DNA of 64,000 nucleotides from contig NC_041722.1 of assembly GCF_900700375.1 (NCBI RefSeq), positions 5,998,967-6,062,966 of the forward strand, read 5' to 3'. Made by a program: the position numbers and the translations under genes. Every line of letters begins with the position of its first letter. Within the stretch, counting starts at the first letter, position 1. The notes below the pieces were generated by a model. That model saw only the letters and a program-made list of their open reading frames with translations, searched no databases and was not told the origin of the DNA. This document shows positions 59,395 through 64,000 of the stretch, in pieces. The stretch comes from Denticeps clupeoides. Lineage: Eukaryota; Chordata; Actinopteri; Clupeiformes; Denticipitidae.

Positions 59395-59815
59395 TACACA
59401 TTTAACCCCCTTATTACACCTCGCACTGCACCTCGTCTACTCCGAGCCTCCAGTACTGCTCGCCTGGTCCCTCCATCTCTGAAGGTAAAAGGAAGACATT
59501 CATCTAGACTCTTCTCCGTCTTGGCCCCTCGGTGGTGGAATGAACTTCCCCTCGAGGTCAGAACAGCTCAGTCACTGAGCACCTTCAAACGACAGCTCAA
59601 GACCTTCCTCTTTAAAGAATATTTAGATTAAATTGTAATTTTCTTGTCAAACTTTGTGTACAGAATCTACAACAGAGTGAATTAAATAGATGTATTCATA
59701 GTTGGGGTCCTAGTGAACCGGAATTGATCTCTTCATCGATGGTAACTTGAAAGCACGTTGTAAGTCGCTCTGGATAAGGGCGTCTGCCAAATGCCGTAAA
59801 TGTAAATGTAAATGT
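59395..59815 (+). mobile_element. L2 LINE 3' fragment (C-terminus and tail)
   Basis: The frame gives LITPRTAPRLLRASSTARLV then PPSLKVKGRHSSRLFSVLAP and RWWNELPLEVRTAQSLSTFK, ending LFKEYLD-stop at 59631. The 3' UTR ends 'gtaagtcgctctggataagg' 'gcgtctgcc' and (TGTAAA)n. It is the same subfamily as the minus-strand fragment at 28085 and a different one from the 49.9-kb element. Confidence 0.88.
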
Positions 59816-59819
59816 TACA

Positions 59820-60139
59820 CATGCAACCAAACAAACGATACAAACAGGGCTTTTATTTACAGTGTGCCAACAGGTACGATAATACAGCACACTCAGGACA
59901 GCTAACAAACATCAAAACAGCCTAAAGGAAGGGATGGGATGGGATTACAACATGGATATCTCAAAACACGCACAAGTCAACAAAAAGGGCACATAACAGG
60001 CTAACAGCTAACAGGCTAACGACAAAGGGATCTATCACACAAAGCAACAAGACACATGAATGAGATCCCCAACAACAGGTTTATTTACAGTGGGGGAAAT
60101 GTGCTGAAGAAAGCAAAAACAAAAAAGGCCATCATAGGC

Positions 60140-60173
<34 letters not shown>

Positions 60174-60176
60174 ATA

Positions 60177-60211
<35 letters not shown>

Positions 60212-61095
60212 GACAAAAGATACAGATTCACTGCAAGCACACTAATGCACACTAATGCAGAAACATCAACGTGACCTTGACCCACACGAAGGCCCCCGGC
60301 ATACGATGCTGTCCCCTTAAATACACCCCACAATCATAGCCTAATTGGGTGAGCTCAAGATGTCAGAGAGGAAAAGCAGGCGGTCATAATCAGGTCTAGA
60401 TTGCTATATGTCAACATAACATATCCCCGTACATAAGATAAGATAAACCTTTATTAGTCCCACAAGTGGGAAATTGCACAAAAACACAGCCATATTCACA
60501 AATGACCATTTCATAAAACAATGGACATGACTCAAATCATACAAAAGAACACTTATACATTAACAAAATAAACACAGCAGACAAACACTCCACACCCCTT
60601 ACAACCCTTTTCCTGTGTCCCAAGCTGGCCTAATTGGTTACCCGCCACCTGTTTTACGGGCCTCAGCCTTCTTTTGGTTGGCTATAATGGGCGGTCAGAT
60701 TTGAACAGATCTAGAAAACTAAAATTTTAAGACATGCATATCTAAACCAGCAGTTAGGTGTGGCTTTCATATAGACAATATATTTAATATGGCAGTGATA
60801 GAAGATTTGGCTTTTTCTTTGTTTAAAACTGCTTGTAAATCAAATGTAAAAAAAATTATCTATATTTTTAGATTTCATCTTAAGTTGCTGCCATGTAGTT
60901 TTGGCACATGTGCGTTCAAAAAAACATATGGAATATGAATGTTAAATGAGTGGAACATTCAAGGGCAAATTTTTCTTCCCCCCTCTAATTAATACTCACG
61001 TATTGACTTGGTCTGCAATTTTCTGCCACACAAGCTCTCTCTTTTGATGATGCTGCAGTATTGCTTTATCCTTTTAAAATATGCTCATTCTCTGC
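59820..61095. other. Intergenic with microsatellites
   Basis: (TA)n at about 60139-60164 and (CATA)n at about 60181-60212. Two similar stretches ('gcttttatttacagtgtgcc' 59850; 'aggtttatttacagtggggg' 60076) suggest pieces of an unnamed repeat. 'ataagataaacctttattag' at 60437 is a common fish repeat motif. No gene seen. Confidence 0.45.
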
Positions 61096-61097
61096 AT

Positions 61098-61292
61098 AGG
61101 GTGGTAGTAGCCTAGTGATAACACACTCGCCTATGAACCAGAAGACCCGGGTTCGAATCCCACTTACTACCATTGGGTCCCTGAGCAAGACACTTAACCC
61201 TAAGTTGCTCCATGGGGGGACTGTCCCTGTAACTACTGATTGTAAGTCATTCTGGATAAGGGCGTCTGATAAATTCTGTAAATGTAAATGCA
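61098..61292 (+). mobile_element. SINE family 2
   Basis: 'gggtggtagtagcctagtga', B box 'gggttcgaatcccacttact', tail 'gtaagtcattctggataagg'. The best-preserved B box of the three copies. Confidence 0.88.
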
Positions 61293-61844
61293 TATGCAGT
61301 CATTAAGAGATAAGAGAAGTAAGAGGCTCTAACCTTTGGTCCAGTGCTTGCCATGGTGAATCGTTATCTGTGTTCCATTGATGGGGGCTTTTTATATCCT
61401 CATGCTTGAACTCATTCTTAACCAAAACTCTGAGTTCGACAACTGAGTTCAGGTTTTGGTTTAGTTTTTTAATACTGCTTTCTGAAACGGGCCCCTGGCC
61501 TAGACAGTTTGAGACTTTTCCTTCTGTCGCTGTTTACCAAAAACAACATTTTTACTCTTGCCATTATTCAGTTTCAGAAATGTAATAAAAAATTTAATCT
61601 TTGAACTTTTAATGTAAAATTGTGTGCAAAATAATTAATCAAAAAATACAAAGCAGTGATTTCCCAATTAACTGGGAAACAAATATGAGACAGAATGTGA
61701 CGGCGGATCCTGCCAATGCGTGGAACGCCTGGGGAGGAGACAAGGAACACTGGGTGCAGGCCACGCCCTCTTTATTCCCCGAACCTGTAGCCCTCTGCTA
61801 TAAAAGAGATCCTAGATCCAGTTTTCTGGGTTCCGGCATTGTAA

Positions 61845-61975
61845 AAGTGAAAGTTAATTGATTGTGAAATACTTCAGCATTTAACCATCACCTTAGTGAA
61901 AGGTGGCAGCCACAAAAGGCGTGCAGGGATCAGTCTCACCTCAGCGGTTCAGGATTTTAACCCGCAACCTTCCAA
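61845..61975 (-). mobile_element. Degraded SINE family 1
   Basis: Fragments of the reversed tail ('gtgaaagttaattgattgtg'), middle ('catttaaccatcacc') and head-side ('aacccgcaaccttcc') remain in order. Confidence 0.55.
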
Positions 61976-62007
61976 ATGTTGTAAAAAGTGTTGAATGCAA
62001 ATATATA

Positions 62008-62019
62008 TGTGTGTGTGTT

Positions 62020-62051
<32 letters not shown>

Positions 62052-62055
62052 ATAG
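62008..62055 (+). repeat. (TG)n(TA)n microsatellite
   Basis: Compound dinucleotide repeat 'tgtgtgtgttt' ... 'gtgtatatatatatatataa'. Confidence 0.9.
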
Positions 62056-62059
62056 ATTT

Positions 62060-63155
62060 GGTCTATATAATTATAACTGAAATAAATTAAATTAAATGAT
62101 ATTCAAGATGACCGTACATCTCATTGCAATTTTTTACAAGGAGTGCCAATAATGCCGTATATATGTATAAATGCCTAAATGTGGCTTAAAAATGTATTTA
62201 TTCGTGCAGGCCCTTATGTGTGTGTTCAGTGAAAAAATATGTGTAGATAAAGCATGACATCTAATATATTCACGACACTGTGCACTTGATCATGTTATTG
62301 TCAATAACAATACTATGAGATCTGTTTAAAAGATACCACGCCCCAGTTTCCATGACACAGTTGTCAGTATCTACAACGTTTAATTTTTTTTTTTTTTTAA
62401 ACTTTCACCATATATTTTAAAATGAAAATAACCCAGGCAGACAAAAATCCAGGTGATACATGTGCACCCGTAGGTGGGACCGTGTGGCAGGTTTACAGCT
62501 CGTGTTGTGTAAGAGGTCCGATGTCCGGCTTTTACGTCCTGAGCGGTCAGCGCGCTGAAGGAGCGGTAAGTGCGGGTGGTGTCGAGGTGTATGAATGACC
62601 GTGCTCGTCCGTCTGACCGATTTCTTCCAGTCTTCATCCAGTCGGTTTAAATATATGAAGAGATATTAAAATATTTAATGAAATTCACAGAGGACTGGCA
62701 GACCAGGCTAGCCAATCGCAGAACTGATCGTGGTGATAAGGCAAATACAATCGAACAATCGAATAGAACTCGGTATTCAAATGTTAAATGTAGTGAGAAA
62801 ATATCCTGGGGATAGAGGCATTAGGTTCCTTTTGCAGAACATAATTTGTCTACATATCTATCTAATATTAGAATAAATAAATATAGGAAGAAAAAAAGAT
62901 AATCAGCATTACCGGTTTAGGAACAACCGAAAGAAGGCAGCGACATCTAGTGGCCGCAGTGAAATAAATTAGTTTAAAGCCAAGAGGTGAGTTCAAACAC
63001 AAACTATTCAAAGGTCTGTATTCTTACCAGTGTTGACAGACGTACAGTAATTATCAAATTTGTATCCTAATTTTACCTTTTGTATAATGTACGAACAATA
63101 ATTCCAAATTTCCCATAACGTTTAATAATTGTATCCATTCAAATAATTTCATAAA
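62060..63155. other. Intergenic, nothing recognised
   Basis: A small CpG-richer patch at 62470-62600 overlaps an 85-codon minus frame with no domain. A T homopolymer lies near 62388. No RNA gene or named repeat. Confidence 0.4.
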
Positions 63156-63164
63156 CACGACAAG

Positions 63165-63476
63165 TGTCAGGATTGACTGCAGCTGTGCTTATCACCGGTG
63201 GCCAATCCTGACGGCGCATAAAGGACGGACATTTCCGCCCCCTCGGAAGGGACGGCATTTTCGTGGACGTTAGTGCACGTATGTGAATGTGTATTTTCAG
63301 TTCTGGCAATCGCCACACGCCTGCGGGCTCGTTTACGTTCTTTATTGTAGTTAAATTGTTTTCGGCCACCGAGCCACGTTCGTTTATGTTTATTTATTGT
63401 TCATCTATAATAAAAACCCATTCCCAGCATGCCAGACCTCTGCGCTTCCTTCCCCCGTAAATCCGTAGACGTGACA
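63165..63476. mobile_element. Solo LTR of an LTR retrotransposon (312 bp)
   Basis: Begins TGTCAGGATT and ends GACGTGACA (TG...CA), flanked by 5-bp target duplications acaag (63160-63164 and 63477-63481). 'ctataataaaaacc' near the end is a polyadenylation signal in plus orientation. No internal region is present. Different family from the 47992 LTR. Clean ends suggest moderate or young age. Confidence 0.82.
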
Positions 63477-63484
63477 ACAAGTTA

Positions 63485-64000
63485 CAGATCTCTGTTTTCA
63501 TCTGGCTGTGCAGACATACTTGCCTTGTTTTTTATGCAGCTATCTCACGTGCCTTTACACCCAATTAATGCACAATGTGATGCTTGGTGATGCACAAAGT
63601 AATCCATGATGAGTGGTTGAAGCATACGCAAAATCGCCATCAGACTTGCTTCGATGAATGGGAGAAGGACCCCGGTTTTACTGGGTGATTAAAACCTGTA
63701 GGTAGCACTAACAGTAAACCTTTCTGTGTAGGGACTCGCTCTACACTCCACACAGGTTTTTACAAACGTCCTGTAGGTAAATGATGATGTGTGTTTGAAG
63801 CAGATTTTTTGAGCAACGTCACAATGTAAATTGGGAGTTTGCCATAATTTTAAGTTGCTGGTACGATACTTTGAGGATCTGGAAACACTGCTAATACCGT
63901 AAATGTAAACACTGATTCTCACCAGAATTGTCCATTTTTTCAGGTGCTTTGCCATGAAACGTCTAGGTTCAACTGTCCTCACACTTTTTGTCATTTGGCA
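63485..64000. other. Window end, nothing recognised
   Basis: A 101-codon minus frame (63994-63689) has no recognised domain. No repeat family identified. Confidence 0.35.

Overview
The window reads as teleost nuclear DNA. It has short GT-AG exons with strong matches to vertebrate hcn4, btbd1, acad10, cdc25 and tmem116. It also carries many tRNA-derived SINEs, L2- and Rex1-like LINEs, Tc1/mariner and hAT transposons, solo LTRs and microsatellites. The SINE families and L2-type tails suit an otocephalan such as a clupeiform, but that assignment is a guess. Functions are inferred by reading translated segments against remembered vertebrate proteins; no search was run.

Layout. 0.4-0.8 kb: one HCN channel exon (S1-S4), hcn4-like, with no later hcn exon recognised in the window. 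0.8-9.0 kb: non-coding sequence with a 13-base assembly gap, an old LINE-like repeat with a nested hAT-like MITE, and two SINEs. 9.0-13.8 kb: an eight-exon btbd1 gene with a CpG-rich, CRE-containing promoter and an apparent +2 base indel in exon 5.

About 13.06-27.78 kb (copy A) and 30.89-47.98 kb (copy B) form a direct tandem segmental duplication. Each copy carries, in order: the 3' end of btbd1 (the true gene end in A, a fragment in B), one acad10-like HAD-domain exon, a LINE reverse-transcriptase fragment, a 5' piece of a cdc25-like gene, a second and larger cdc25-like gene on the minus strand with a CCAAT/E2F promoter, tmem116-like exon(s), and a cysteine-rich secreted-protein gene on the minus strand. 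The copies differ by private insertions (LINE, hAT, SINE and solo LTR in B; poly-G, GATA repeat, tRNA-Cys and SINE in A) and by private losses. The Cys-rich gene is whole in B and broken in A; tmem116 keeps different exons in each copy. The spacer (27.8-30.9 kb) holds two tRNA-Lys(UUU) genes, an L2 fragment, a promoter-like patch and a coiled-coil gene fragment that stops at the copy B boundary.

48-64 kb is mostly transposon sequence: a solo LTR, an L2 with a 389-codon ORF, a DD37E Tc1-like element, a DD34E Tc1-like element interrupted by SINE sequence, more SINEs and LINE pieces, and a second solo LTR. A weak three-exon gene candidate lies at 49.3-51.5 kb.

Most notable are: (i) two cdc25-derived genes whose exons still splice in frame and keep a cell-cycle-type promoter but have lost the whole phosphatase domain; (ii) an intact single-exon secreted precursor with four Cys/Trp repeats and an RRKR processing site, plus a duplicate whose frameshift gives a new hydrophobic N-terminus; and (iii) the duplication itself, which joins fragments whose human counterparts lie at 15q25 (BTBD1) and 12q24 (ACAD10, TMEM116). 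Collapsed or false duplication in the assembly must be excluded first.
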